From the NCBI GenBank assembly GCA_036478595.1, contig JAZGEF010000053.1:186001-250000 (forward strand): 64,000 nucleotides of DNA. The letters are read 5' to 3'. Position numbers and translations under genes: made by a program. Shown piece by piece: positions 26,515 through 35,292 of the stretch. This DNA is from Granulosicoccus sp036478595 (GTDB lineage: Bacteria; Pseudomonadota; Gammaproteobacteria; Granulosicoccales; Granulosicoccaceae). Every line of letters starts with the position of its first letter. Position 1 is the stretch's first letter. The notes under the pieces are model-generated. The model saw only the letters and a program-made list of their open reading frames with translations, was not told where the DNA came from and searched no databases.

Positions 26515-27404
26515 TATGAATTGCTCTCCGATTTCAAATAACGGGCTATGGCTTGTCTGTCCTTGCTGGTCAGAAAGCTTGTGTTGTATTCAATAACATC
26601 TGCCATGTGTCCACCGGTCGAGTCGCCAGAAGGTGTAATACCGACTTCTAAAAATAGGTCGATGTCCTCGATGGCCCATTGGGCTAAATCTGTCACGCTA
26701 ATGCCTGGGACAGTTTCACCGTCCGGCCCTCGGGTATTACCATTGAGTTTAGTGGTGGTGAGGCCACCCAACAAGTTTCGTTGCGAATGACATTCGGCGC
26801 AATGCCCTGGGCCGCTAACAAGGTAAGCTCCGCGATTACCTGTTGCAGGCTTAGCCATTGGCTTGAAGTACAGCGATTTCCATAGGCTGATAGGTGGCCG
26901 GAATCTCGCTATAAGGCTCAACTGATGTGGACTATTTTTATTGTTCGCTGGCGCAATGGTTTTTATCCACGCAAAAACATCAGCGATATCCTGCGCCGAC
27001 ATATTGGTATAGGCGTTGTACGGGAAAGCTGGGTAGTAATGCTCGCCTGAATGGTTGGTACCCAGCACTAACGCCTTCGCAAATTGCTCATCAGACCAAC
27101 CGCCAATTCCAGATTCCCCGCTAATGCTAATGTTAGGCGTTAAGAATGTACCAAAAGGTGTCTCGATGGCTACGCCGCCAGCGAGTAATGCGCCATTATT
27201 ACCGTAGTTTGTGTGACATCCAACGCATCCGGCAATGTTGGCAAGGTATTCACCGTGGCTTGGATCGCCTGGCTGTGTTGCTGGCTTTTGCAAGAATGCA
27301 TGCCAGCGTTCAGACGCCTTACTCCGTGTTGTTGCCATTGCAAATGCGGTGACCACCCCTAGAGTGATACCGATCAGAAGCACGGCTGGGAATAACCTTT
27401 TCAT
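26514..27404 (-). CDS. Diheme cytochrome c
   Basis: 296 residues with an N-terminal signal or membrane anchor (LFPAVLLIGITLGVVTAFAM). Two heme sites, CVGCH and CAECH, in two similar domains, each with a GxxL/GGV-type loop and a Met-containing region (YTNMSAQDIADVFAWIKT). This resembles the cytochrome subunits of periplasmic alcohol or aldehyde dehydrogenases, but no catalytic subunit is adjacent. It is coupled to the monoheme gene downstream and nine bases from the cytochrome c' gene upstream. Confidence 0.9.
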   Translation of the reverse strand: MKRLFPAVLLIGITLGVVTAFAMATTRSKASERWHAFLQKPATQPGDPSHGEYLANIAGCVGCHTNYGNNGALLAGGVAIETPFGTFLTPNISISGESGIGGWSDEQFAKALVLGTNHSGEHYYPAFPYNAYTNMSAQDIADVFAWIKTIAPANNKNSPHQLSLIARFRPPISLWKSLYFKPMAKPATGNRGAYLVSGPGHCAECHSQRNLLGGLTTTKLNGNTRGPDGETVPGISVTDLAQWAIEDIDLFLEVGITPSGDSTGGHMADVIEYNTSFLTSKDRQAIARYLKSESNS

Positions 27405-27412
27405 GCTACTAC

Positions 27413-27880
27413 CTACTTTTTAGGTTTGCGAAACTGCTTGTGGCAGTTAGAGCACGTTTTGGTGGTGAGAAAAAACTGCTTTTTTAGCAGCTTGTCACTC
27501 ACACCTTTATCGAATGCTGCGTTTAATGTGTTAGTTGCTTTAACAAACGCATCGATTTGTTCAGAAAACTCATTGGGCGCAATCCATATCTGTGGCAATG
27601 CTTCGGTGCTACTGCCGCTGCGGCTATGTTCGGTGTCAGGGAATAAAGTGCGCATTTCATCGCCGTGTCGCAAATAGGTTTCAATTGCCGCAGCGATTGC
27701 GTTTCTATCAAATTCTGTTTTGCCTTTGTACATATCGGCAACAAGCTTGGTGGCGTCAGCCATATCGTCCATTACATCCATACGCTCTTTGACTATGCCT
27801 GTAGCGCCGCCATGGCTGAATGCTGTCGCTGTAAGAAAAGCACAGCACAGTATTAATGCCGCTTTCAAGTATGCCTTCAT
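27413..27880 (-). CDS. Cytochrome c'-like (class II) protein
   Basis: 155 residues from the ATG at 27880; a longer frame starts at 27919. Signal peptide ending near AFS-HGG; four-helix type sequence (ERMDVMDDMADATKLVADMY) with a C-terminal CSNCHKQFR heme site, as in cytochrome c' and c556. Such proteins bind NO or carry electrons. First of three consecutive heme proteins in the cluster. Confidence 0.88.
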   Translation of the reverse strand: MKAYLKAALILCCAFLTATAFSHGGATGIVKERMDVMDDMADATKLVADMYKGKTEFDRNAIAAAIETYLRHGDEMRTLFPDTEHSRSGSSTEALPQIWIAPNEFSEQIDAFVKATNTLNAAFDKGVSDKLLKKQFFLTTKTCSNCHKQFRKPKK

Positions 27881-27964
27881 TTGTCCCGCCAGTTGGTAAT
27901 GCGAAAATCGCGACATCACTATTGCGTGATGCTTATCGAATAAAGTTCTGCTAACAGAGGTGAG

Positions 27965-28447
27965 TTATACGATCGGTGGGCGTAGAACAGGGCTGGGTTG
28001 TTGAGATTGGAGTCGTGAAGAAATACAGATGAGGTAGCGTTCGGATAAGATCGGTGTATCTAGCTGCAAGGTGTTGAAGAAACTGGACAATCCCGTTGCC
28101 GTGCAGCAAAGATTAGCAATGCAGATTTCGGGGCAATCAGATTTGCCTGGGTGATCACAGTTGTCACATGGCACATCGTGTTGCATGTGATGTGAGTTTT
28201 CGGCGTTTGTTGGCTGATCAGGGTGAATTTTAGATAGGTTTGAATCAACTTCATCATGGTGCGCCATGACTGAAGAGTTGTGCAGCTGCGTTGGTATTTC
28301 TGACGAAAGTTTGGATGGCATGCTCATGGTGCTAGCCATAGCAAATGACGTACTGATCAGCGTTGATACAACAATGCAAGCGCACAGCAATAGGCTAAAC
28401 GAGGTTTTTACTCGACGAGAAATGCTATAGGTGTAGCTGCAATGCAT
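27965..28447 (-). CDS. Exported His/Cys-rich small protein
   Basis: 160 residues. Signal segment (FSLLLCACIVVSTLISTSFA), then a His-rich stretch (MAHHDEVD, HHMQHD) and a Cys-rich block (CDNCDHPGKSDCPEIC, NLCC). The pattern fits small periplasmic copper-binding or CopL/DUF2946-like proteins, but I cannot assign it firmly. It heads the minus-strand cytochrome/DUF411 cluster, 45 bp upstream of the cytochrome c' frame. Confidence 0.65.
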   Translation of the reverse strand: MHCSYTYSISRRVKTSFSLLLCACIVVSTLISTSFAMASTMSMPSKLSSEIPTQLHNSSVMAHHDEVDSNLSKIHPDQPTNAENSHHMQHDVPCDNCDHPGKSDCPEICIANLCCTATGLSSFFNTLQLDTPILSERYLICISSRLQSQQPSPVLRPPIV

Positions 28448-28503
28448 TGAACGAGTCTAGCAGGAAATCTGCGAGCTGGCGAAGGCGCGCTGTTAGCGTG
28501 ACG

Positions 28504-29364
28504 TTACAGGCTTATGACGCCTTCAATCAATAAATGCGTATGCCCGCCAATACGTACTACATCTGGCTGATTATTGTCTGGCGTAATGTACACACGGCCA
28601 TGACGGTTGACAGTTGTGCCCTGGGCAATCAACAAATCTTTATCCAGGCGCCCCTCCGCATTTAACCAGATAGCCAATGCCGCATTTAATGAGCCAGTGA
28701 TTGGGTCTTCGCTCATGCCACTGGATGGGGCAAGCAACCGTACTTCATAGTCGCATTCCGCACCCTCTTTGTGTTTGGCGATTAAACCGATAGAGTTAAA
28801 TTCTGGCCAACGCACGCGGCTGGAATCCACTGCAAGCACTTGCTCAGCTGTTTCAAGTTCGAGTACATGCCAAGTAGGGCCGTTAACTAACAGCTTGTTA
28901 TTAACCACATGTGAAGGATTAACATCCAGCGCTTTTATAATGGTTTGTAAGTTTTCATCGGGCAGTGGATCGATGCTGGTTGGGGGCGCGACAAATGCCG
29001 GTGGGCTATTGCTGATGTCTATTTCTACAATACCGACACCGCATTCTTGTTTAACCAGGCCTGCTATTTTGGGTTTGCCGCCGGTGTGTAGCCAAGAAAA
29101 GCAACTGCCCAGGGTTGGGTGGCCAGCGAATAGCATCTCGCGACTGGGCGTAAAGATACGCACCTTATAGTCAGCATCTGGATGCTCTGGTGGAAATAGA
29201 AAGGTGGTTTCAGCTAAATTTGTCCAAGCTGCAACGGTTTGCATCTGCTCATCAGTGAGCGCTACACCATTGGCAACGCCATCAACAATCACGGCCAAGG
29301 CGTTACCACGAGTAGGCGTGGCGGTAAACACATCGCATTGGATAAAGCGGCGTTGTTGTGTCAT
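28504..29364 (-). CDS. PhzF-family isomerase
   Basis: 286 residues. PhzF/DapF-like fold with RFIQCDVFTATPTRGNALAV at the start, proposed general acid/base Glu52 in NLAETTFLFPP, REMLFAGHPTLGS, and SGMSEDPITGSLNAALAIWL. No phenazine genes lie nearby, so it is one of the many stand-alone paralogs of unknown substrate. Monocistronic by context. Confidence 0.92.
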   Translation of the reverse strand: MTQQRRFIQCDVFTATPTRGNALAVIVDGVANGVALTDEQMQTVAAWTNLAETTFLFPPEHPDADYKVRIFTPSREMLFAGHPTLGSCFSWLHTGGKPKIAGLVKQECGVGIVEIDISNSPPAFVAPPTSIDPLPDENLQTIIKALDVNPSHVVNNKLLVNGPTWHVLELETAEQVLAVDSSRVRWPEFNSIGLIAKHKEGAECDYEVRLLAPSSGMSEDPITGSLNAALAIWLNAEGRLDKDLLIAQGTTVNRHGRVYITPDNNQPDVVRIGGHTHLLIEGVISL

Positions 29365-29478
29365 AGCATTTCCTTATCAATCGTCACGAATTTAGACTAC
29401 GTGTTTGATGTTTGTTCTACAACAGGCAATTAGTGATATAAATGTCATAACTCTAGTGAACCTGAAAGGCCTGCCAGC

Positions 29479-29925
29479 ATGATTCAAATAAAACAAGTCA
29501 GCCAATCGGATCAAGCGCGATGGCAAGAGTTGTTTAAAGCTTATGGAGAATTTTATAAGGTGACGTTGCCGCAAGAGACAATCGATACTACTTGGGATTG
29601 GATCACAAGCGGCGATGAGGATTTTTGGTGCGCGGTGGCACGTGATGAGGCTGGTGCGATTGTTGGCTTTACCCAGTACCAATTTATGCATCGCTCTTTG
29701 GGTGGCAGCAAGGTGTGTTATCTCAGCGATTTATTTGTTGATCCTGCAATACGTAGCGGCGGTGTGGGTAGAGCGTTGATTGATTACGTCATTGCGCAGA
29801 TGGCAGAACGTGGCGTGAGTAATGTGCGGTGGCTAACGGCTGAAGATAATCTCACTGCGCGTAAGCTGTATGACAGTTATCAGCCCGTATCGGGGTTTGT
29901 TTTGTATTCGGTGCCGGTGGGTTGA
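29479..29925 (+). CDS. GNAT-family N-acetyltransferase
   Basis: 148 residues. Acetyl-CoA loop region: YLSDLFVDPAIRSGGVGRAL with the R-x-x-G-x-G/A pattern, then NVRWLTAEDNLTARKLYDSY. The substrate is unknown. It is divergent from phzF and convergent with moaE. Confidence 0.9.
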   Translation: MIQIKQVSQSDQARWQELFKAYGEFYKVTLPQETIDTTWDWITSGDEDFWCAVARDEAGAIVGFTQYQFMHRSLGGSKVCYLSDLFVDPAIRSGGVGRALIDYVIAQMAERGVSNVRWLTAEDNLTARKLYDSYQPVSGFVLYSVPVG

Positions 29926-29951
29926 GTGGGATGAGTCATACGCGACGGGAT

Positions 29952-30392
29952 TCAGGTATACCCTGACGTATTTTTCTCCACCCAACGATCAACGCCATCA
30001 GCCAGGGTTTCTTTCTTCCAAAACGGCGCACGTGATTTAAGTTCTTCCATCAAATAACGGCAGGCTTCAAATGCATCAGCTCGGTGGGCAGACCAAACGG
30101 CTGTGAGTACGATTGGGTCACCCGGAGTCATGGTGCCCACACGATGCACAATCAGTGCATCGATCAATTTCCATTTTGTATGGGCATCATCAATTATCTT
30201 CGCCAGCTCTTTTGCCGTCATCGCCGGATAGTGTTCCAGCGTCAAGCTGCTAACTGAAACCCCTTCATTATGATTACGCATCGTGCCGATAAAATGCGCC
30301 GCCGCACCATAACCGCCGGCATCAAGCGTTTGTTCGTGCTGATGCAGCACCTGAAGTGGGTCAAATGGGGTGTCGAGAACGGTGGCGGGCAT
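29952..30392 (-). CDS. moaE: Molybdopterin synthase catalytic subunit MoaE
   Basis: 146 residues from the ATG at 30392, which has GGAGGATAAG directly upstream; this start follows the moaD stop by one base (TAAGATG). Motifs: GAAAHFIGTMRNHNEG, LTLEHYPAMT, VHRVGTMTPGDPIVL, SAHRADAFEACRYLMEELK and the catalytic Lys region PFWKKETLADG. Forms a heterotetramer with MoaD and converts cyclic pyranopterin monophosphate to molybdopterin. Confidence 0.95.
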   Translation of the reverse strand: MPATVLDTPFDPLQVLHQHEQTLDAGGYGAAAHFIGTMRNHNEGVSVSSLTLEHYPAMTAKELAKIIDDAHTKWKLIDALIVHRVGTMTPGDPIVLTAVWSAHRADAFEACRYLMEELKSRAPFWKKETLADGVDRWVEKNTSGYT

Positions 30393-30393
30393 C

Positions 30394-30624
30394 TTATCCT
30401 CCGGTAATTGGTGGGAAGAACGCCACTTCGTCACCCTCTTTTACAGCGCCGGTTGTGGTGCAGTGGTCTAGGTTGACTGAGCACAACACATGGTCCGGGA
30501 TGGGGATGTCAGCCGCCGCGTTCCAAACGTCTGCAACGGTTGCGATACCGGCGCTATCTATCTGACTGACCGGGCTTTTTAGCTGCTCGCGCAGGCTGGC
30601 GAAGAATTTAACCGTGATTGGCAT
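30394..30624 (-). CDS. moaD: Molybdopterin synthase sulfur carrier subunit MoaD
   Basis: 76 residues from the ATG at 30624. Ubiquitin-like: MPITVKFFASLREQL at the start, CSVNLDHCTTTGAVKEGDEV, and the required C-terminal FFPPITGG whose last Gly carries the thiocarboxylate. Translationally coupled to moaE. Divergent from moaC by 57 bp. Confidence 0.95.
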   Translation of the reverse strand: MPITVKFFASLREQLKSPVSQIDSAGIATVADVWNAAADIPIPDHVLCSVNLDHCTTTGAVKEGDEVAFFPPITGG

Positions 30625-30681
30625 ACTGATTTCCAGGTAACTTCTTGCATAATACCCAATTGCACCGTTACTGAGATACCC

Positions 30682-31158
30682 ATGAGCGATTTGACCCATT
30701 TTGATCCCAAAGGAGACGCGCACATGGTGGATGTGGGCGACAAGGCCGTCACTCATCGAGTGGCTGTTGCAGGCGGTTTGATCCGTATGTTGCCAGAGAC
30801 CTTCGAAATGGTGTGCGCTGGTACACATAAAAAAGGCGATGTGCTCGGCATCGCACGAATAGCCGGCATCATGGCTGCCAAAAAAACCAGCGATCTCATT
30901 CCCTTGTGTCATCCCATCGGGCTGACGCGTATTACGGTGGAGTTCTCCCCAGATCCTGCCGCTAAGGAAGTGTATTGTCGGGTACAGGCTGAAACGCGAT
31001 CGCAAACCGGGGTAGAGATGGAAGCAATGGTGGGTTTGCAAACAGCGTTGGCGACTATCTATGACATGTGCAAGGCGGTAGATCGAGGGATGCAGATCGA
31101 CCAAGTCAAATTGCTGGAAAAAAGTGGCGGCAAATCAGGGCATTTTATCGCTGACTGA
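30682..31158 (+). CDS. moaC: Cyclic pyranopterin monophosphate synthase MoaC
   Basis: 158 residues. Family motifs: LTHFDPKGDAHMVDVGDKAVTHR would be the N-terminal block; also KKGDVLGIARIAGIMAAKKT, LIPLCHPIGLT, TGVEMEAMVGLQTALATIYD and MCKAVDRGM with the catalytic Lys and Asp. Second step of molybdenum cofactor synthesis after MoaA, which is not in the window. Confidence 0.95.
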   Translation: MSDLTHFDPKGDAHMVDVGDKAVTHRVAVAGGLIRMLPETFEMVCAGTHKKGDVLGIARIAGIMAAKKTSDLIPLCHPIGLTRITVEFSPDPAAKEVYCRVQAETRSQTGVEMEAMVGLQTALATIYDMCKAVDRGMQIDQVKLLEKSGGKSGHFIAD

Positions 31159-31241
31159 TTGTCTCTGATTCACCTACAGGTTGTTACACGCATAGCAAAA
31201 GGCCATGGCAAAATTTTACTGATAGCTCACACAAATGCGGC

Positions 31242-31292
31242 AGTACCCCGGAGGGCACCTAGCACCCCGGAGGGCACGCAGCACCCCGGCGC
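31242..31292 (+). repeat. 19-bp tandem repeat, about 2.7 units
   Basis: Units 31242-31260 and 31261-31279 share the consensus AGCACCCCGGAGGGCAC with few differences, followed by a partial unit to 31292. It lies in the moaC-asmA intergenic space; no coding role. CCCCGGAGGG can fold within a unit. Confidence 0.7.
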
Positions 31293-31320
31293 ATAGTTTG
31301 CAGCCAATGTGGCAAGTGTC

Positions 31321-31335
31321 AGGTGTCTGACACCT
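31321..31335. repeat. 15-bp palindrome AGGTGTCTGACACCT
   Basis: Perfect 7-bp arms around one T. GTGTCAGG just before partly repeats the arm. Such GTGTC/GACAC palindromes recur in proteobacterial intergenic DNA; here it may be part of the asmA promoter region or a mobile-element scar. Confidence 0.5.
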
Positions 31336-31428
31336 TGTGGTTACGTTGCTTTTCAGTTGGCTTATCTGGCGTGCGTTACACTAGCGTTCTTGCCAGGTTA
31401 AACAGATTTAATTCAGGGTTCATTGACG

Positions 31429-33714
31429 ATGAAATTGCTTAAGTGGTTATTGATAATACTGGGTACGCTGGTGCTGATTCTAGGCATTGGTACAGTAGCG
31501 CTTGTGTATTTGGTGGACTGGAACGACTTTAAGGAAACCATACAAAATCAAACTAAAAAGCATACCGGTCGTGACCTCACCATCACCGGTGATCTAAGCC
31601 CGTCGGTATTTCCTTGGGCGGGTATTTCCATTGGCGAAATTAGCTTAGCTAATGCGACAGGCTTTGGTGATCAACCATTCGCTCAAATCGGCAGCGCTGA
31701 TGTAAAAGTAAAACTGCTGCCGCTATTACGTAAAGAGGTTGAAATACGCACAGTAGAGCTAAAAGGCCTCAACGTTGATTTACAACTTGCTGCTGATGGC
31801 ACAAGCAACTGGGCCGATTTAATTCAGCCAACCACTACAACTACCACCAGCACTGAAGATTCATCGACACAAGTAGAAGTTGAAGGTGGCTCTGCGGCCA
31901 TTGCAGCGCTTAAGGTGGGTGGTATCGAAATCAGTGATGCCAATGTGAGTTGGCTTGATGCGCAAACGGGCACTGACGCTAAGCTGAGTAACTTCAGTTT
32001 AAATACTGGCGCGATTGAATTGGGCAAGCCGTTTGATTTAACGACTCAATTTAAGGTGGCGAGTAAGAGCATGGACTTAGCTGCTGATATTGCCGGTAAG
32101 GGTGAAGTCTCTATTGATCTTGAAAATCAGGTGTACTCGCTAACAGGGTTTACTTTGGATACTGATGCCAAAGGCGCATCGTTTCCCAATGGCGAGATGG
32201 TGGCTAACCTAGCGGCAAACGTTAACGCGAATATGTTAGAGCAGCGCATTAACGTTGATGGCTTGTCATTAGCAGCGCTGGGCTTAAAACTGAGTGGCAA
32301 GGTTGATGTAACGGATCTTGATCAAGAGCCTAAAATTGTGGCAGCGCTTAAGAGTGACTCATTTGATCCAAAAGAGTTAATGGCAAAGCTGGGTATAGCA
32401 GCCCCAATAACTGCAGACGCCGGCGTGCTTAGCGCGGCTAGCCTATCAATGAACCTGGCTGCGTCACCTAGCAGTGCCAAACTAACCGATTTAACGATCA
32501 CATTAGATGACACTACTTTTAACGGCAGCGCCAGTGTGCCTTCACTGGCAGGCGCGATTCCGCCACTACGCTTTGATTTCACGGTAGATGCCATCGACTT
32601 AGACCGCTACCTACCACCAGTTAGTGACGAAGCAGCGACAACTACAACGACAACAGCCGCTCCTGCTGCTGATGGCGACGCGCCACTGGGAATCCCCAGC
32701 GACTTAATTCGACAGCTTGATATAGATGGCGTGTTTAAAGTCAACAAGGTGAAGATTAGCAATCTAACAACCGAATCGATTGTGGTGCCGGTACTGGCAA
32801 AAGATGGCAAGGTTTCAATTAATGATTTGCAAGCGGCTTTATATCAAGGGCGTATCAATAGTAATGTCAGCCTTGATGCAACGCAGGACACACCGCGCTT
32901 TGCGGTGGCGATGAATCTGGATGGTATCGAAGCCGATCCTCTACTAGCCGATTTGTTACAGAAGAATTCTCCGCTATCAGGTAAGGGTGGTTTTGCAACC
33001 AAGCTAACCACCAGTGGTGATAGTGTCAATGCAATCAAAGCGGGTTTAAATGGTGATTTCAACACAGCTTTTACCGATGGTTCGGTTAATGGCGTGAATT
33101 TGGGCTATCAAATCCGTCGTGCGCAAGCGGCTCTTACCGGTAAAAAGCTGGCTGAAGATGCACAAGCGGTTAAAACGGATTTCTCTGCATTAACGGTTAG
33201 CGGTAAATTCACTCACGGTGTGATGCAGTCAGATGATCTTGATATGCGTTCACCGTTGTTACGTGTGGGTGGTGCAGGTTCGGTTGATCTGCCAAAAGAA
33301 TATATCGACTACACACTGACCACTTTGATTACCGGCAGCGCTAAAGGCCAGGGTGGTAAGGATCTAGAAGCACTTAAGGGTGTGAAACTCAATGTGCCTA
33401 TCCAGGCAACTTTTGCAGCCCTTGCGGCTGATCCTGCTGGCATCATTCTAAAAGGCATGCGCGATAACATTGGCGATAACCTTAAAAACCAAGCGAAAGC
33501 CAAGGCTGATGAAGCTAAAGCTGCAGCTAAAGCGAAGCTTAATGCTGAGAAAGCTAAAGCCAAAGAGGCATTAAATGCCAAAAAGGCGGAAGCGGAGGCT
33601 GAGCTTGCCAAGCAAAAAGAGGCGGCCCAACAAAAAGCTGAAGAGGCTGCTGCCAAGACTAAAGATGATGCCAAAGATAAACTCAAAGGCAAGTTGAAAG
33701 GGCTGCTAAAATAG
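31429..33714 (+). CDS. AsmA-family inner-membrane protein
   Basis: 761 residues from the ATG at 31429 (a TTG two codons earlier is possible). An N-terminal membrane helix (LLKWLLIILGTLVLILGIGTVALVY) is followed by the AsmA hallmark (TGRDLTITGDLSPSVFPWAGISIGEISLANATGF) spread over ~40 residues, then long beta-repeat periplasmic domains and the AsmA C-terminal region (GVNLGYQIRRAQAALTGK; DLDMRSPLLRVGGAGSVDLP). The last ~75 residues are an Ala/Lys/Glu-rich highly charged helix. AsmA-like proteins bridge the periplasm and are linked to lipid transport and envelope assembly. Five bases before mutY, so possibly co-transcribed. Confidence 0.9.
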   Translation: MKLLKWLLIILGTLVLILGIGTVALVYLVDWNDFKETIQNQTKKHTGRDLTITGDLSPSVFPWAGISIGEISLANATGFGDQPFAQIGSADVKVKLLPLLRKEVEIRTVELKGLNVDLQLAADGTSNWADLIQPTTTTTTSTEDSSTQVEVEGGSAAIAALKVGGIEISDANVSWLDAQTGTDAKLSNFSLNTGAIELGKPFDLTTQFKVASKSMDLAADIAGKGEVSIDLENQVYSLTGFTLDTDAKGASFPNGEMVANLAANVNANMLEQRINVDGLSLAALGLKLSGKVDVTDLDQEPKIVAALKSDSFDPKELMAKLGIAAPITADAGVLSAASLSMNLAASPSSAKLTDLTITLDDTTFNGSASVPSLAGAIPPLRFDFTVDAIDLDRYLPPVSDEAATTTTTTAAPAADGDAPLGIPSDLIRQLDIDGVFKVNKVKISNLTTESIVVPVLAKDGKVSINDLQAALYQGRINSNVSLDATQDTPRFAVAMNLDGIEADPLLADLLQKNSPLSGKGGFATKLTTSGDSVNAIKAGLNGDFNTAFTDGSVNGVNLGYQIRRAQAALTGKKLAEDAQAVKTDFSALTVSGKFTHGVMQSDDLDMRSPLLRVGGAGSVDLPKEYIDYTLTTLITGSAKGQGGKDLEALKGVKLNVPIQATFAALAADPAGIILKGMRDNIGDNLKNQAKAKADEAKAAAKAKLNAEKAKAKEALNAKKAEAEAELAKQKEAAQQKAEEAAAKTKDDAKDKLKGKLKGLLK

Positions 33715-33719
33715 GCCGC

Positions 33720-34877
33720 GTGGCCTCAGCAACTCCTGGTAAAAACAACAAGCAATCACCAAGCGGTGCGCATAAGCGTGCCGCTTCACCCCCATCTCCA
33801 GTTAGCGCACCGATGCCCGATGCCCGGGCACAAAAACAATTTGCTAAACACGTGTTGGCTTGGTTTAACGAGCACGGTCGTAAAAATTTACCGTGGCAAA
33901 CGGACGCAAACCCGTACCGCGTGTGGGTGTCTGAAATTATGTTGCAACAAACCCAGGTCGCAACCGTCATTCCGTATTACACCGCCTTTATGCAACGCTT
34001 TGCTTCTATTCAACAATTGGCTGACGCGCCGCAAGATGATGTGCTCGCGAATTGGTCTGGCTTGGGTTACTACGCACGTGCACGCAACCTGCATCGCTGT
34101 GCTATTGAAGTGGTGCAGCGATATGGTGGTGAACTGCCCAGTAACCTTGATGCCTTGATTGCGCTGCCTGGCATTGGCCGATCAACGGCGGGTGCTATCG
34201 CGAGCCTTTCAATGGGAAAACCTGAACCGATTCTTGACGGCAACGTAAAGCGCGTGTTGTCGCGCGTTTATGGAGTGCAGGGTTGGCCTGGGCAAAAAAA
34301 GGTGCAAGATGCCTTGTGGCAAATTTCAGAAGCGGTAACGCCCAAAATCCATACGGGCCAATTTAATCAAGCGATGATGGATTTGGGTGCAACCTTGTGC
34401 ACGCGAAGTAAACCTGATTGCGCTCGTTGCCCATTGGCTAACACCTGCTTTGCATGGGCGCAAGATAGCATCACATATTACCCAAGCAAGAAACCTAAAA
34501 AGCTCACCCCCATAAAACAAACGGTGATGTTAGTGATTAAAGATGAGCGCGGTAGTTTGTTATTACACAAACGCCCGGCAACCGGGATCTGGGGTGGCTT
34601 ATGGGGCTTGCCAGAAGTGAGCAATATAGCTGAGCTGCCAGAGTGGTTGAACGCCCAGCAATTTAAAGCCGTTGCTGATACTCAACAGATTGATGCGTTT
34701 CGGCATACGTTTAGCCACTATCATTTAGATATAATTGTGCTGGAGCAAATTGTCGCTCTAGCGGCTGAATCCGTATCCGATAAGCCAGCAGTGCACTGGT
34801 ACGGTGGTGGCAAACTCCCCGGTGGCGTGTCCAAGCCCGTCACACAAATTCTCTCCCTAATCAATTTCGCCAATTAA
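33720..34877 (+). CDS. mutY: A/G-specific adenine glycosylase MutY
   Basis: 385 residues, GTG start; an Ala/Pro/Ser-rich extension of ~30 residues precedes the core. Catalytic Glu in WVSEIMLQQTQV, helix-hairpin-helix LPGIGRSTAGAI with catalytic Asp in ILDGNVKRVLSR, 4Fe-4S cluster C-x6-C-x2-C-x5-C (CTRSKPDCARCPLANTC), and a C-terminal NUDIX-like 8-oxoG recognition domain (RPATGIWGGLWGLPE). Removes adenine opposite 8-oxoguanine. Followed by an 8-bp perfect hairpin (34878-34896), then yggX, the usual gene order. Confidence 0.96.
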   Translation: MASATPGKNNKQSPSGAHKRAASPPSPVSAPMPDARAQKQFAKHVLAWFNEHGRKNLPWQTDANPYRVWVSEIMLQQTQVATVIPYYTAFMQRFASIQQLADAPQDDVLANWSGLGYYARARNLHRCAIEVVQRYGGELPSNLDALIALPGIGRSTAGAIASLSMGKPEPILDGNVKRVLSRVYGVQGWPGQKKVQDALWQISEAVTPKIHTGQFNQAMMDLGATLCTRSKPDCARCPLANTCFAWAQDSITYYPSKKPKKLTPIKQTVMLVIKDERGSLLLHKRPATGIWGGLWGLPEVSNIAELPEWLNAQQFKAVADTQQIDAFRHTFSHYHLDIIVLEQIVALAAESVSDKPAVHWYGGGKLPGGVSKPVTQILSLINFAN

Positions 34878-34957
34878 TTCAAGCTATCAGCTTGAAAACT
34901 CCCGCTTTCACCGCTTATAGTGGCATTATTAAGAATTGAACAATTAGGGGGTCAGCC

Positions 34958-35233
34958 GTGTCTCGCATGGTTAAATGTGTAAAGCTGGATAAAGAAGCCG
35001 AAGGCTTGGACAGGCCCACCTACCCAGGTGATCTTGGCAAGCGTATTTATCTGAATATTTCAAAAGAAGCATGGACCATGTGGGTCAGCCATCAAACCAT
35101 GCTGATCAATGAATATCGCTTAACACCCGTTGATCCAAAAGCAAGAAAATTTCTTGAAGAAGAGATGGAAAAATTTCTGTTCAGCGATGATGCCGCCATG
35201 CCGGGTGGTTATGTTGCGCCTGTACCTGAATAG
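34958..35233 (+). CDS. yggX: Probable Fe(2+)-trafficking protein YggX
   Basis: 91 residues, GTG start after AGGGGG; the start gives the canonical MSRMVKCVKL. Family motifs EAEGLDRPTYPGDLGKRIY, SKEAWTMWVSHQTMLINEYRL and FLEEEMEKFLF. Helps protect or repair Fe-S clusters and limit free iron. Its position after mutY (itself an Fe-S enzyme) is conserved in gammaproteobacteria. Confidence 0.95.
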   Translation: MSRMVKCVKLDKEAEGLDRPTYPGDLGKRIYLNISKEAWTMWVSHQTMLINEYRLTPVDPKARKFLEEEMEKFLFSDDAAMPGGYVAPVPE

Positions 35234-35292
35234 AAAACTAACAAATTGATAGTTCCCAATTCATAATATTACCCATTCAAAGGAATCAGCTT

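Noticed and set aside
28504..29364. Possible phenazine biosynthesis locus
   Set aside because: Only a stand-alone PhzF paralog is present; no other phz genes lie in the window.
31242..31292. Possible CRISPR-like array
   Set aside because: Units are 19 bp and directly abutting, with no spacers and fewer than three full copies. A plain tandem repeat.
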